In this document: positions 44,301-57,154 of the stretch, in pieces
Position numbering within the stretch: position 1 is the first letter of the stretch
How the letters are laid out: each line of letters opens with the position of its first letter
Assembly (NCBI GenBank): GCA_030267565.1
Contig: BRXU01000003.1
Coordinates: 4,172,001-4,236,000, forward strand
DNA: 64,000 nucleotides
Direction of reading: 5' to 3'
Source of the DNA: Pleodorina starrii
Taxonomy: Eukaryota; Chlorophyta; Chlorophyceae; Chlamydomonadales; Volvocaceae
Translations under genes and position numbers: made by a program
Notes under the pieces: generated by a model
The model's input: the letters and a program-made list of their open reading frames with translations, nothing else
Told to the model about the DNA's origin: nothing
The model's database searches: none

Positions 44301-47300
44301 GCGCCAGCACCGCCGCCGCTGCTGTCGCAGAGCGGCCCGGAGTCAGCCTCTCGGGGACGCGGCGCTGGTGGTGCCCACGCCGCAACTAGAGCAGCCGCTC
44401 CGGCAACAGACGAGCGTGGATGTGTGGCTGCAGCCCAGCGCACAAGCTGAGCACGGGGTGGCTTGGCCGGCGAATGACGAGGTCCTGCGCGGTTCCCCGA
44501 CGGAGCCGCCGCCACAGCCGACTGCCGCGCTCTGGCCTGAGTACGCAGTCACGGACGCGCATTCAGCCGCAAACACCGGGGCAAGCATAACGGAACTGGG
44601 CCTTCCAGCCGGCTCGCGGGCCGATGGGTTGCCAGAAGCCGGCGCCGCTGCAGGCAGCAGCGACAACGTCGTCCACCACGGCGGACATGTGGGGGGCAGT
44701 CCGCGTGGTGGCGCCGACAGCAACGGCATCACCGAGAGCCGGGGGGGCATCGCCTTCTCCATCAGCGCCCGGCAAGCCCCAACGGATGAGGGTTCTGCCC
44801 GCCGCGTGCCGAGGGCGTGGGGCGCGCCCGGGCCCTTGCCATCCGGTGCTGCCGCCGGAGCCCACGAAGCTCCGGCTGCCGGTCAGCCCCAGTCCATCGG
44901 GGCGGCGCTGGCCGCAATGCCACCGGCCGCCACGTTCGGACCCGTCGTCACGCCGGGGCCAGCGGACTGGGAACGCCTGAACAAGGCACTACGCGAGGCG
45001 GGGTTCAGCGGGTTGGTGATGGCGCCGGCGGGGCTGGACGCCCAAACCGCGCACGAGCCGGAGCCGGCCTCTCTGCACCGCTGCCTGAGAGCACGGCTGG
45101 AGCAGTACGTGCGGAGGAACCGACTGGTGGCGGAGCTGCTGGCGGCGACCGAGGAGTCCGGCCGCATTGTGGAGCAGCAGGAGGCGGCCATGAGGCAAGT
45201 CGATCTCGTGGGGTTGCGGTAGGCGGGCAGAGCGTGTCTGTTAGGTGGATTGCTGGTGCGTGTCTTCGAGGGTGGCGGGGGTGGGTCGGTAAGAGACCGA
45301 CGCGTGGGTGGAGGCCCCCTTGGCGGATGGCGGGAGTGCAACGTCAACGCGTATGCGGGGCCTGCGCTCGTGAATGCTGCAGGGATTCTATTTAGCTCCG
45401 AACCCAATTCTGCCCTGCAATTGCGGAATGTCATGGGATGGTAAGAACAGGAGACACCAATGTGCCGCTGACACCGCACGTTGGGCACAACGACTCGGCT
45501 TTCACGCCCCCACAATTGACACGATGCACGTTTTACCCTGCGGCCCTGGGTACGTCGGCCCGGACCCGGAACCCTTGCACCTCATCACAGGGAGCTCCAG
45601 CGCGAGGCCAACGCCGCGCGCGCGGCGGCGGAGAAATCGCGGCGCGAGCTGGCGGACATGTCTTCACAGCAGCTGCCAAAGGTAAGGGCAGTGGCCTTCA
45701 CGCGAGAAACGTGGCTGCTGCCCCCACATGCGTATGCTGCCTCTGTCACCCGACCGGCGGGCGCCGTCTCCTGAATTTCGCCTGGCCGCACGTCGGGGTG
45801 CGCAGGTGGAGGCCCGCCACGCTTCGCAGCTCGGGCGGCTGCGCTCGGAGACTACCAAGCTGAAAGAGGCGCTTCGGGTCTCCGAGCTGGACTTGACGGC
45901 AAAGGCGGAGGAGGTGAGGGTGGGTGCGTTGAGCCTGGGGAAGTACCCATGCGGGACAAGAGGGGGGCCCCTGCAGGTTTCAAAGGCACGTGTCGCTGTA
46001 ACTCGATTGCGTGGTTGTAACTGGATTTTTGTCCGCGGGGCCCCGCAGATCCGGTCTCTGAAGGCCACCGTGGCCGGCCTTCAATCCGCCAGCAGCCACA
46101 GTTCGGATGTGGAGGGGGCGGCACTGCGGCAGCGGGTGGGCCACTCGAGGGGCGCTCGCGGCAACCGGGATAAGGAGGTGGAGAAGCTCAAGGCAACCAA
46201 GGTGCGGCCCTTTTGCCGGAGACCTTAAAGTACCGGTAATAGAGTGCAACAAGCACAGACGGGGAGCCCCATGTACACAGAACGATGGCGGAAAGCCATC
46301 CAGGTTTGCGTGTAAGGTCGCGGGATACCCGAAGGCATTCATAAGGACCTACCGGTAAGCGGTCCCCTCCGCCTGTCGCTCTTTGTAAGACCCCCTGAAC
46401 ATTTGTCGTCCGTTGCTGTGACGTCGAGCTGAAGTGCCCCTCATGATGCGCACCAGGAGGCGGTGGTGGGTCAGGCGGAGGACGGTCAGGCCAATGCGCT
46501 GGACCGCGCGTACGAGGCGGAGGCGACGGCCCGGCGGCTGGAGATGGAGCTCACGGCGGCCCGCGCCCGGGTGGGGCAGCTCGAACAGGTGAGCAGTTGC
46601 AGCCTGTCCAAGCACTGCAGATCCACGGCAGAGTCTGGGGGCGGGGAAGCGCCCCGTGAGGTGCATTTATGCCGAGCTGCATCCGTGCTGCAGCGGCCGC
46701 ACCGCCTGTAACGATGACCCCCCCCCCCACGCCACACCGCCCGTTTGCACAGGGCCTGAGGCAGCGCGAGCGCGATGTGGCGGCCATGCGCGAGGACCTG
46801 CAGCAGATCAAGGCGTGCGAGGCGGCGGCGACGCTTGTGGCGCAGGAGCGCAGCGCCGCGGCGGAGGAGACGGCGCGCAGGGCGGAGGGAGAGGCGGCTG
46901 CGCTGCGCGGCAAGGTCAAGGACCTGGAGGGGGTTCTGCGCATCGCCCGGCAGGAGCTGGACAAGCAGCGGTCGGAGGCGGAGGTAACCGCGGGCATGGA
47001 AGTTGGGGCATAGAAGCGGCGCATTGCGTTGAGCTGAGCGCAGTGGACGAGATATCGTGATATCTTGTAACGCATCCGCGCCTGACAATGTAGTTTTTGG
47101 GTTGTAATGTCCCTGTCTTTGTCACCCAGTCCGCTTAGCTAGCGGTTTTTCCTGCCGCCATCGCCCGGCAGGTCCACTCTTTCGTTGCGCTTGCCTGACC
47201 TGGCCTTCCCGCCTCCACCACCACCATCCAGCTAATATCATCTTTTCTCCTTCCTCACTGCCTCGCATCGCTGCTGCCCCCTTTCCTGTCCGCCACGCCT

Positions 47301-50300
47301 GCTGCACAGGCCCTGCGGTCGAGCGCGTACGAGGAGGTGTACCGCCTGAGGACGATTGCCGTACGCGGGCGACGGACCTGCGGCCTCCCCGCCAGCCGCG
47401 TCACGCAGCTGGAGCACGTGGTCCGCGCCAAGGAGCGCGACATCGCCCGGGTCAGAGACGAGAAGGAGGCGGCCAAGGCGGCAGAGCGGGAGCGGGCACG
47501 GGTGCGTATGCGTATGCGTCCCGCACCATGAATCCGTCGGCGCAGTGCTGCCGGAGAAGCGTCGGCCCTGTGCCGGTGCGCCTCTTGAGGGGCGTAGTCC
47601 GCGTGTTTTGCGCTCGCTCGCACGCTTCGCTCTGTATCGGTACCATCCAACCCACTGTGCTGGTTAGCTCGGTTGATGGGTCATGTCAGCACTATTCAAG
47701 CCGGTATTTCGTCGCTCTCTCTCTCAGGGCTGGGCTTAGCCAGGTGTGCCGGTGACGCGCAGGTGCAGACGACAGCGGTCAGTCAACGCTCCTGTTTCCC
47801 TGCCCAAGCTACCTCTGACCCCTTGCCCTCTCGTGGTGGTATGGAGGCCTTCGCCCTGCATTCTTGCCGTTGCCATTAGTGACGTTTACTGACAACGTGC
47901 CCTCCCTTGTGCTGCTACTGCTGCCACCAATGCTCTGACGGGCGGCGCGGCTTGCGGACCGTTGCTGCAGGTGGCCGAGGAGTGTCATTAACTGGAGGCG
48001 GAGCATGAGACGGCGGCCAAGGTCCGGCTGACGCAGGCGGAGGGCGCGGTGCGCACGCGGGAGCGTGAGCTGGCCAAGCTGGCGGAGCTGCTGCGGCAGA
48101 CGCAGGGCGCGGAGTGGAGGCGTTGCTCAAACAAGGCCAAGTCGGAGGAGGGTGGGTGCGCGGTGTTGGGTCGTCCGGGCGCGGGCACACGTTTCTGGGT
48201 CGCTTCTGCTGAACATTAGGTTGCCAGGGTGCCGGCATCCGTGATCACGCCAGCGAAGGGTCTGCGGTTACGACAGTTGAGAGCGCAAGCGCTGGCGGGC
48301 GCTCGCCCTGATCCGCGCCGTCTGCCCTGCACTGAACTGACGCGCGCCGCGCCCTCGGTCCTGCTGCAGGGTCCCGCAAGCTGGAGAACGACTTCACGGC
48401 GCTGCGACTCAGGATTCTGCAGCTGGAGGCGACGCTCAAGGGCCGCGACAAGGAGTGCGACAAGCTGGCGCGCACCGTGGAGTCCCTGCGGGGAGAGGCG
48501 CACGAGGTGCGCTGGCTATGTTTGGCTGGCCAATGGCTAAGCGATGGAGCATTGGTCCCTCGCGCACTTGCCAGGTGCTGCGTCCCGTCCCTGCCACCAT
48601 CGCCAGGCCCGTGTGCGGTGCCAAAGTGCACAGAGGACAGGAGCTGTGTGGCCTCACCTGCGGCAGGCATCTTGACGCTACCGTTTACCCGCGTTGGGCT
48701 TGAGTCACCCTCCCTCCCTCCCTCCCAGTTGACCGCCAAGTTGGCCAAGTCCGAGGAGGCGGCTCGCAAGACGGATGCTGATCTGGTCGTCAGCCGGGGC
48801 AAGGTGCTTAGCCTAGAGGGCCAACTCAGGTGCGTGCGTACAGCTGGGTGGTTTGGGTTATCTTGCTGATTTGCTGCGACTGTAAGGGTACCCGAACGGG
48901 CGGGGCACCCTTTCGACCCCACAATAACCCACTGACACCTCCGGACCACAACGCAGGGTCAAGGAGCGCGAGCAGGAGCGTCTGGTGCGGGTTGTGGAGG
49001 GGCTCAAAGCGGGAGATGCCGAGGTGGCCAGCCGCCAGGCCGCCCTGGAGGATGCAGCACGGCGGTTGGACTGCCAGCTCACAGCGGCGCGAGGCCGGGT
49101 CTCCGCACTGGAGGGCGTGGTGCGCGCCCGGGACGCGGCCGTGGAGCGCCTCAACCGGCAGCTGGAGGCATTGAAGACCGCCGACTTTGAGCGGGCGGCT
49201 CAGGTGCGCAGCGCCGGCGGGCAGGTGCCGGAAACGTGGCCAGTCGGTCCAGTGGTCTTCCCCAGGGACCCAAAGGGGCGCGCACGTGCGTGAAGCACAG
49301 TGCCTCCTATCGCATCCCCTGCTGGCCTGGGTTTTTGTTTGCGCCAACGATACATTGGTAAATTCGTGGTTACATTGGGGTACCGTATTCGGGGTGCGCG
49401 GTGCCTGCAGGCCCTCAAGTCGGAGGAGGCTGCCCGCCAGCAGGACACCGAGGCGGCCGCGGTACGCCAGCGCGTCATTCATCTGGAGGGCCAGCTGCGG
49501 GCCAAGGAGCGCGAGCTGGAGCGCAGCGCCCGCCACATTGATGCGGCGCGCGCCGCGGAAGCAGATGCCGCCAGGCGCCTGGCCGACGCCGCCGCGGCCG
49601 CGACGAAGCTGGAGGCGGAGGTGGCCGCGGGGCGGCAGCGCGCGGCGCAGCTTGGCGAGGCGCTGCGCGGCCGGGAGAGGGAGCTCGCGGCGCTGACGCG
49701 GGCGCTGGAGGCGCAGCGCGCGGCGGAGCACGAGGCCAACGCGGTGGCTGGGCGGACGGAGGAGACGGCGCGGAAGCTGGACGGCGAGGCTGGGGAGGTG
49801 CGGTGGGGCCACAGGAGTCGGGGCGAGGGACTGTCTATTTATGTGTCGCCGATATGGTTTGGAAGTATTGCGTAAACAAGTGTCACTTGCCGGCTGGCAG
49901 AGCTGACGACCCAGCGCTTTACCTTCGTACTGGGAAGACACATCTTGGGTTGGGTGTCAGTCGTTTTGCTGCTGGGGTACCGGTAACAAGCGACTTGCCC
50001 TGTGCTGCACCGCAGTTGCGGCAGCGGCTGATCCAGGCAGAGGGGCAGCTGCGCACGCGGGAGCGCGAGGCGGAGCGGCAGGCGCGCGCGCTGGAGGCGG
50101 CGCAGACTGCAGTGGCGGAGGCCTCCTTGCGGCAGGGCGAGGCGGAGGCGGCGGCCAGGCGGCTGGAGGCGGACGCCGCGGGGTTGCGGCAGCGACTGGC
50201 GCAGGCGGAGGGCGCGGTGCGGGCACGGGAGAAGGAGCTCGAGCGTGCAGAGAAAGTTGCGGACCAGGCAAGTGCTGTAAGAGGACGCGGATGACAGGCT

Positions 50301-53300
50301 CCGATATACTACTTATCTACTATTCCGTTTGTCACTGCGCTAGTTGTGCGCACTGGCTGCCCGGCCCAGGGCCCGGCCCAGGGCCCAGCCCTAGCTTAGC
50401 GGCGGTTGCCATCCCTTTGGCGTCCAACCCGCAGGCCAGAGGCGCGGAGATGGCGGCGGAGGCAAAGCTGCGCACCGCAGAGGCGACCGTGGTGCAGCTG
50501 GACGGGGAGCTGTCGTCGCTGCGGTTGCGCATTTCGCAGCTCGAGTCGGCGGCGCGCGGACAGTCCAAGGAGGTGGAAGCGCCTCACCCGCGTGTGACAA
50601 GAGCCAAGGTGGCGGAGGTGCGCGGCATGGATGCCTCATCGTTCGCCTTCCCAAACGGGACCCTGCCAGCTTCACCCGTCTCCCTTTGCTTGGCGCACGC
50701 ACTGCGCGTCCAACAAGAGCAACCCCCGTCCCGCAAAGCTCCCCCAGTATCATGAATCCACGACCTGTACCAGTCCCGCCACGCGTACCCTTCCAACATC
50801 TAGTTGCTGTAGGCGCTGGCCAATACGTGCTTTGGCCGCCCATGTTCGTCGGGGCACAGAATTCTACTGATGGTACCGGTATCCGATGCACGAGTTACGG
50901 TAGTCGCGCGTCTGGACTGATGGTCGCGCGGGTGGAGATAGGGCGCAGGGGACACGGCGGCCACGCGCGCGCGCGCTCCGACGAGTCCGCCCGCCAGGTG
51001 GCGGCGGAGCTGCGTCCCCGCGCCAAGCCTCTGGCCAACTTGGAAGCGAGTCTGACGGCGCGGGAGCAGGAGACGACGCGGCTGCAGCGTCTGCTGGCGG
51101 CGGCGGAGGCGCAGGCGGCGACGCAGGTGCGCGCGCACAACCCCGCGACCCCAATGCGCCGGCAACCCCGCAAGGGTGTCGTAATATATACGCCATTAAG
51201 GGAACAGCAACAGCGTTTACCAAGTCTAATCCGTATAGGACGGCACGCCCTCTTCCTCCTTGCAAGCGTTCTAGTCTGCACTGGCCTGTACCGTAGCCTG
51301 CGTTTCCCTCGCCACTGTCGGCGTGCTCATCGGAATGGTGCCGTGGCGCCCAGGTGACCCGCTCCGACGACTTCGTCCGGCGCGTGGAGGCGGACCTGGG
51401 GAACATGAAGCAGCAGTCGACGCAGCTGGCGCAGCTCATCCGTGCGCGGGACCGACAGCTGGCCACGATGCGGGGCGCGCTGGAGGCGGCGCAGGCGGCC
51501 GAGGCAAAGGCCGCCGAGCAACGGCGCCAGGTGGGCAGGCCGGGTGGGGCGCACCACGTGCGACTGCTGAATAGTGGATATGCGTGCTTTGGATTGCACA
51601 GGCGTGTTGGACGGGCGAATGATGCTCTATGGGATACAGTCGTAGCTGGTAGCTGCACATGCACGGGTTGCCATCCGCAGAGAGCTGGGGTTGGGGTCAA
51701 GTCGGGTCGGGTCTTGTTGAATCGCAGCTGCCCACAGGACCGCGTGTGAGCGGCCGCAAGAAGCAGCACGAACGTGGGGGGCAGGAGCATGAGCAGCATG
51801 TTGACAGCTGGTGCAACAGACAATCGTCGGGCGTTCGCGTGTCGGTGGCGGTCGGTGCGTACCAGCGTAGCTCCTGCGCGCCATCGACCCATGGGTCAGC
51901 TGTCGCAACGCTATTTTCCTGCTGCAGAGCGAGGAGGCCCTGCGCAAGGTGGAAGGAGACCTGGCTGCGGAGCGCCAACGTGCCGTACAGCTGGACGGAC
52001 AGGTCAAGGTAAGAAGCGACAGCTCCTGCGCGACCCCGCCTGGGTGCTAAGTTCTGATGAGGGAGACAGTAGCCAAGAAGCAAGATGGAAAAGCAAGGCC
52101 AGGTATCGGAACGCGGAGTTATGTTGGCTGGGCAGCCACGAGCCAACAGTGAGGCTGGCGGCGCTGGTGCTATCAAAGCGTTCCCTTCATCCCGATATTG
52201 GCGCCACGTACCTGATGGCAACCCGCCTGCGACAGCTTTAGTGAATGCGCCTGTCACGCCATCACCGCCAGTATACCCCCAGCGCGGCTGGTTGCACATG
52301 CTCCCTGCTCCCTGCTTCTCCCCACATGGCTGCGTTCCCTCTCCTTCCGCGTCCTCTTCCTCCTGTGGGCCGGCGCCGTTGTGGCGGCGGCAACGCGCAG
52401 TCGCGGGAGCGAGAGATGGAGCGGCTGGGTCGCCAGCTGGACGCCGGCCGGGACCAGAGCAGCAGCGCGGCAGTGACGACGGAGCGCGAGGTTGCAGTGG
52501 CGAAGGAAGCCGCCGCCAAGGCCGAGGCGGCGCTCTCCACTGCCCGGGCTCGGGTGACGCAGCTCGAGGTGCGCTCGCTCCGGAGGGGTGCCCCGTTTTA
52601 GCGCTGAGTGCGCTGATCCGAGGCGAGGAGCTCCCGCTGCCATGCACTCCCAGCTGGTTTGCGGTTGAGGCTCACTGGCTCAACTTGAACGTGAAGACGG
52701 CAGTAGTGTCACGAAGGCGGCAAAAATGTGGTACACGGGGCGGCGGCGAGTGCTTCTGAAATCAGTCGGCGCAGTAGTCCTCTGCGTCCGCGCCTTTCCA
52801 TCTTGATTACGGTATCAGATGGACGTGCAATTCCTTGATCCGTGTGCGCCATTCACCCAATGTCGGCGATGCAGAGCGAGCTGGTGGGCAAGGAGCGGCA
52901 ACTGGAGGGCCTTCAGCGGCTGGTAGGAAACAGCCGCGCGGGCGATGCCGAGGCGGCAGCGGTCGCAGAGGAGCGCACCCGCCGGGCGGAGGAGGCCGCG
53001 CGGCGCCTTGATGCAGAGCTGGGGGCGGTGCGGCAGCGGTACGCGCATGTGAGTAGTATTACGCGCGGTGGATCCCAGGAAGGGCAGGAAGCAAGCAAAG
53101 GAGGGAGTCTGGAGGCATTTCACCGTGTCCTCCACTCGTGCACACTGGCCTTCTCCTGGTTGTACCTGGGTTTCGGGGCCGCGGACGAGCTAGATAGCCC
53201 TAATGCCAAACCAGACCCTGCGGTGCCATAAACAACGTGGCAAGGGGCAGTTTGGCAAAACGGCCCCATGGCCACGCCTGCGGATCCCTCGCGTCACAAT

Positions 53301-56300
53301 ACCAACCTAACGCTGTTGGTTAGGTTGCAGATCGGTCCGGCAAATGTGGTCAATCCTGACCTGGCGTTGACGATTGACACGCCGCCTCTTATGTCGCCGC
53401 ACTGAACCCTGCTGACAGCTGGAGCACAGCTTTCGCAGCCGGGAGGCCTCCATGGACAAGCTCCGGGCGGCGCTTGCAGAGAAGGTCGCCCAGGAGGAGC
53501 GCCGCGTTGCCCGGGACAAGGCGGCGTACCAGCGCATCCGGGCGGCCTACGTGGCGACCATGGGGCCCTCTGCAGGCGGCGCGACCCCGGGAGGCGGGGC
53601 GCAGCAGCAGCAGAAAGCGGCTGGTGCCATGGCGGCGGCGGCGCGTGAGCTGCGACCTGTGGAAATTGTCGGGCTCTACGAGTCTCGCCGCGAGGCGGCC
53701 GAGCAGGAGCTGGCTGCGTATCGAGCTGAGGTAGGTGCCTGAAGGGATGTGGACACACCGACCATTGGCCCCCAACCGTGTAGAGTTCGCTTCAATAGTC
53801 CATTACGCCATTTTCTTAGCACCAGCAGCTCGTCTCCAGAAGCGAATGACAGAGCCAAAGCTGCCGCCAAAGCTGCCGCCAAAGCTGCCGCCAAAGCTGC
53901 CGCTCCTAAGCCCCGGAGACGAGACGTAGTGGCGCTACTCCTGCTTGCCTTTGCCGATGAACAATGTCGTCTCCCGTTAGTATCTAAGCCAGCGAAGCAC
54001 GCGTGTTGCACCTTGAGCGGCAGTCCTCAGCCCGGTGTGCCCGTCACCGCCCGCACCTGCACGCAGGTACGCAGCCTGGCCGACCAGCTGCGGGAGGCGC
54101 AGAACCACATTGCCATCAAGGACCGCACCGGCGCGTGGCGCACGCCAACTGAGCTGGCGGACATGCAGGTAAGGCTCCCGGGCTACGCCTTGCCGCACGC
54201 CTGTGCTACGCCTGGTTGCAACCAAACTCGTCCGTAGCCTGCATACACCGCTTCATGGGACACTCGACCGCACTTGGCGTCCCCGCCACCCGCCTCCCCA
54301 GGCTCGCATCATCCTGCTAGAGCGCCGTAGCGCCGACCTGCAGCGCGAATTGGACAGGGCTCGATTGGAGGCGGCCGAGGCGGCCCGCACGGCGGAGCGG
54401 CGGCTGGCGGAGGTGGAATACCGCGCCACGCAGCTCAAGGTGTGGACAGCGGCTCGGCCGGCCAGCTATTCCTTCCGTAATGTCACGCTTTATCTTGATC
54501 GGGTTGGCGTGTCCACGCGGGCGGGGTGGCGACCTTCGCGCGCCCTAGGTGCAACGCCACAGCTTTTGGTTTAGGGTGGCGCCCAGAAAGACAAACTGAC
54601 GTGTAGGTATCATGCGGTTGCGTTTGGGCTGACCCGTCCTTATAGAGCTTGCCGAGCCCTGCCCGCCCTGAAGTACTTGACGTTGTGAGTGACTCTTCAG
54701 TTGCCCAAACCATCTGTGCACCGCGGTGCCTACTTGTGTCTCCGCCACCCCGGCCCCCCATCATCCACGCAGGAGGACAATGAGGCGCTGGTCCACGAGC
54801 TGGAAAGCCGGCCCACGGTCCAGGACAACCGGTGAGGGCTTTCACGGGACAGAGCCATGCACGCCTTACGACAAAAAACCCCTAGCTAGCATTCCATGGG
54901 CGGTCGATGCGTCAGCATCCCCAGTGCATATAACGTAACTCGCACACATTTGCCCCGTTCGTCTCTGCCTCTGCTGACCCTGGCATGTGGGTCCTCGCAT
55001 GGCATGCCATCAGGACGCTCAAGCGCGAGGTGGAAATCCTGGAGAAGCGGCTCCTGCAGCTGAAGGGGAGCACGGCGGCAAGCGGCGCAGGCGCGGATGC
55101 AGAAGGGGGCGAAACGGCATTGAGCCTCGCCGTCGCTGCGAAGGCCCGCAACGCAGGTGCGATGCGCTACCGTGGCGTGTATCGATGCACCCGCCCAACC
55201 AACAACGTGAGGAACGTAAGCACGGCCGCGCCGTGTTCGGGCCGTCCCTCTCTCCTGAGGGCGGTTCCAAGCAAGTGCGCGTCCGTTGCTATGTGCACCC
55301 GGCCCGGCGGCTGCTGCCAACTCCCAGGCTGCTCGGTGTTTTTTCAGGCAACCTTATGACGACTACGCAGCGCATGGCCCGCGACAAGGCGCTGCATCGG
55401 TTGGGGCTGCGGGCGCTGGAGGACTGGCCCAAGGACGTCCTTGTGGACCTGGTACAGGTGTGTGGACAACCACGTGGGCGGGACATGGCGAATTGTTTGC
55501 TAGGCGATCTGGAGATGGCCGTGAGAGGTGAGGGCAGGGTGACGAGAGGGCCCCGCAGGACCGGCACCCTTGCAAACCCACGCCCGTGCCTGTGCACAAA
55601 TCTACCGTATGACCTGGCTCCGGGAACTGCGGTGTTTGTTAACTGACCGGCTTCGCTGGATGCGGCCCAACGCACAGGATGTGTGCATCGAGCTGGACGT
55701 GCGGGACGCCACGACTCTGCCGGCGGCCGTCCGCAAGACACTGCGCGTCGTCGGCGCCGTGCCCAGGATGGAGGCCTTCATCGGAGCCGTGTGCGACCGT
55801 GTGTACGTGAAGGGCGCACCCTTCGTGCCGCCTCACATTGACGGCACCACGGACCCCAGCCGCGTGAGTTGGGAGAGGGGAAGCCTGCTCTGTTCAGGAG
55901 TACGCGGTCTCAGCGGCCGAACGTTCTTGTTGAGACGCGGCTGTTGAGGCGAGGCTCATAGGTATCAGGATCCGTACATGCACAACATAACCATGTCTGC
56001 CTGCCCACGGGCCGTGCGCATCAACAACCTCAGCGCTCCGCCGCTTGTGATTAACGGTATGTTCATCCGCAGGTCTTGGAAGTGCTGCAGGTATGGCTGG
56101 GCCTGCTGCAGGAGGGCGCGCACCTCCGGGGCGCCATGCGAGCTGTGGTGGAGGCCCTTGCAGCGCGAACGGAAGGCATGGCCACGTGAGTGCATTAGTG
56201 GGACGAAGCGCCTTGCCCCATCGTCTCAACGCACGGTTGAACACGACCATTTTGCACGCGCTGCGCTCGCAGGCCCATCCACGGCCCCGGTGATGTCGTC

Positions 56301-57133
56301 GCCAGCGTCCGGCAATTGGTTGAGGCGGAGGCCGTGGCGCTGACGGCTCGCGAATCGTTGGCCGCTGCGTCCCGCCACATGGCGCACGACCCCGAGCACC
56401 TCCTGTCCCGCCTCGTCTCCCACTTCATGCGTCTGTTCGACTGTCCGTCCCTGGAGGGGGTTGTCCCAGCCATAAACAAACTATACGTCACGCTGAACGA
56501 GCAACGGAACTTCGCGCGAGCGCTCGCAGCGGCGCTCGACCTGCCCGCTGACGCAGGTGCGTTTCGGTGAACATTGGCTCTGCACTGGCTCAGCATTGAT
56601 AATGGAAGTGGTGTCTGCATGACCGCTACATGAGCTTCATTTCTGCAGAAGGCTTGATTTCTGCTTTGCGACTTCATCTGCACGCCAACTCCCCCACTTC
56701 ATCCTGCATTGCAGGACCCTCGGCGTGCATGGCACGCGTCCGCGAGGCTGTCGACGCAAGTGTGGCGGACGGTGGGGCTGGTGGGGCGGCAACCACCGTG
56801 CAGCGCCATGCTCTTGGCAGCGGCCGCCATGGCAAGAACCCGCCTGGGGCCGAGCTCGCTGTAGCCGCTGCACCCCACGGAGGAGTTGCGCCAAGCGTCG
56901 AGACCACCGCTGCAATTGAGAAACTCATGTTACTCTTCGGCGTGCGCACGGCCACGGCAGCGACGGATGCTGCAGAGAAGGCGGTGACAAGGCTCAAGAG
57001 GTTGGACGAGGTGTTGCCGCGTTATCAGAAGCTGGCGTCCCAGTTGTTTGAGGCGCTCCGTTGCACCTCTCTCGAAGAAGTGATGCCTGCCTTACGGCTG
57101 GCGTTACAAGTGCGGGTGCCTCAGGAGCCCTAG
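41313..57133 (+). CDS. CEP70: CEP70 homologue, giant form with repeat-expanded coiled coil
   Basis: Thirty exons: 41313-41397, 41716-45194, 45591-45681, 45806-45913, 46049-46201, 46457-46588, 46753-46983, 47310-47501, 47971-48151, 48370-48506, 48729-48829, 48957-49203, 49411-49797, 50016-50267, 50435-50617, 50998-51126, 51354-51530, 51928-52008, 52401-52568, 52875-53048, 53419-53730, 54067-54168, 54302-54439, 54773-54831, 55014-55156, 55348-55457, 55678-55863, 56073-56185, 56273-56556, 56715-57133; about 2850 residues against about 600 in human. CEP70 is a centrosome/basal-body coiled-coil protein that binds gamma-tubulin. Conserved blocks: DWERLNKALREAGF and LEQYVRRNRLV (about 1110-1180); IVGLYESRRE; ELESRPT then LKREVEILEKRL; VSHFMRLFDCPSLEGV with INKLYVTL; final LPRYQKLASQLFEAL. 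Residues 1-1100 are low complexity (Ala/Gly/Gln/Ser). Residues about 1190-2230 are coiled coil built of repeats. Introns after 45194 and 50267 start with GC. Exon 2 changes frame near 44.25-44.35 kb, and exon 9 has TAA at 47989. Exon 16 start uncertain. Confidence 0.88.
45591..53048 (+). repeat. Degenerate coiled-coil repeat array of about 56 residues (exons 3-20 of CEP70)
   Basis: The translated exons carry roughly 14-18 copies of a unit with core xRVxxLEGxLRxREREL followed by an Ala/Glu/Arg-rich segment ending EEAARRLExE. In 49411-50267 three successive cores (RQRVIHLEGQL, RQRAAQLGEAL, RQRLIQAEGQL), then RQRLAQAEGAV, are each exactly 56 residues apart, i.e. eight heptads. Later copies are spaced about 60. 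Exon boundaries do not coincide regularly with units. Confidence 0.75.
53854..53903. repeat. Minisatellite of 12-base units in CEP70 intron 21
   Basis: About four head-to-tail copies of GCCAAAGCTGCC lie between exons 21 and 22. It would read as Ala/Lys if translated, but phase and flanking splice sites place it in the intron. Confidence 0.85.
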
Positions 57134-57154
57134 AACAGTACATAATGCCATTTT

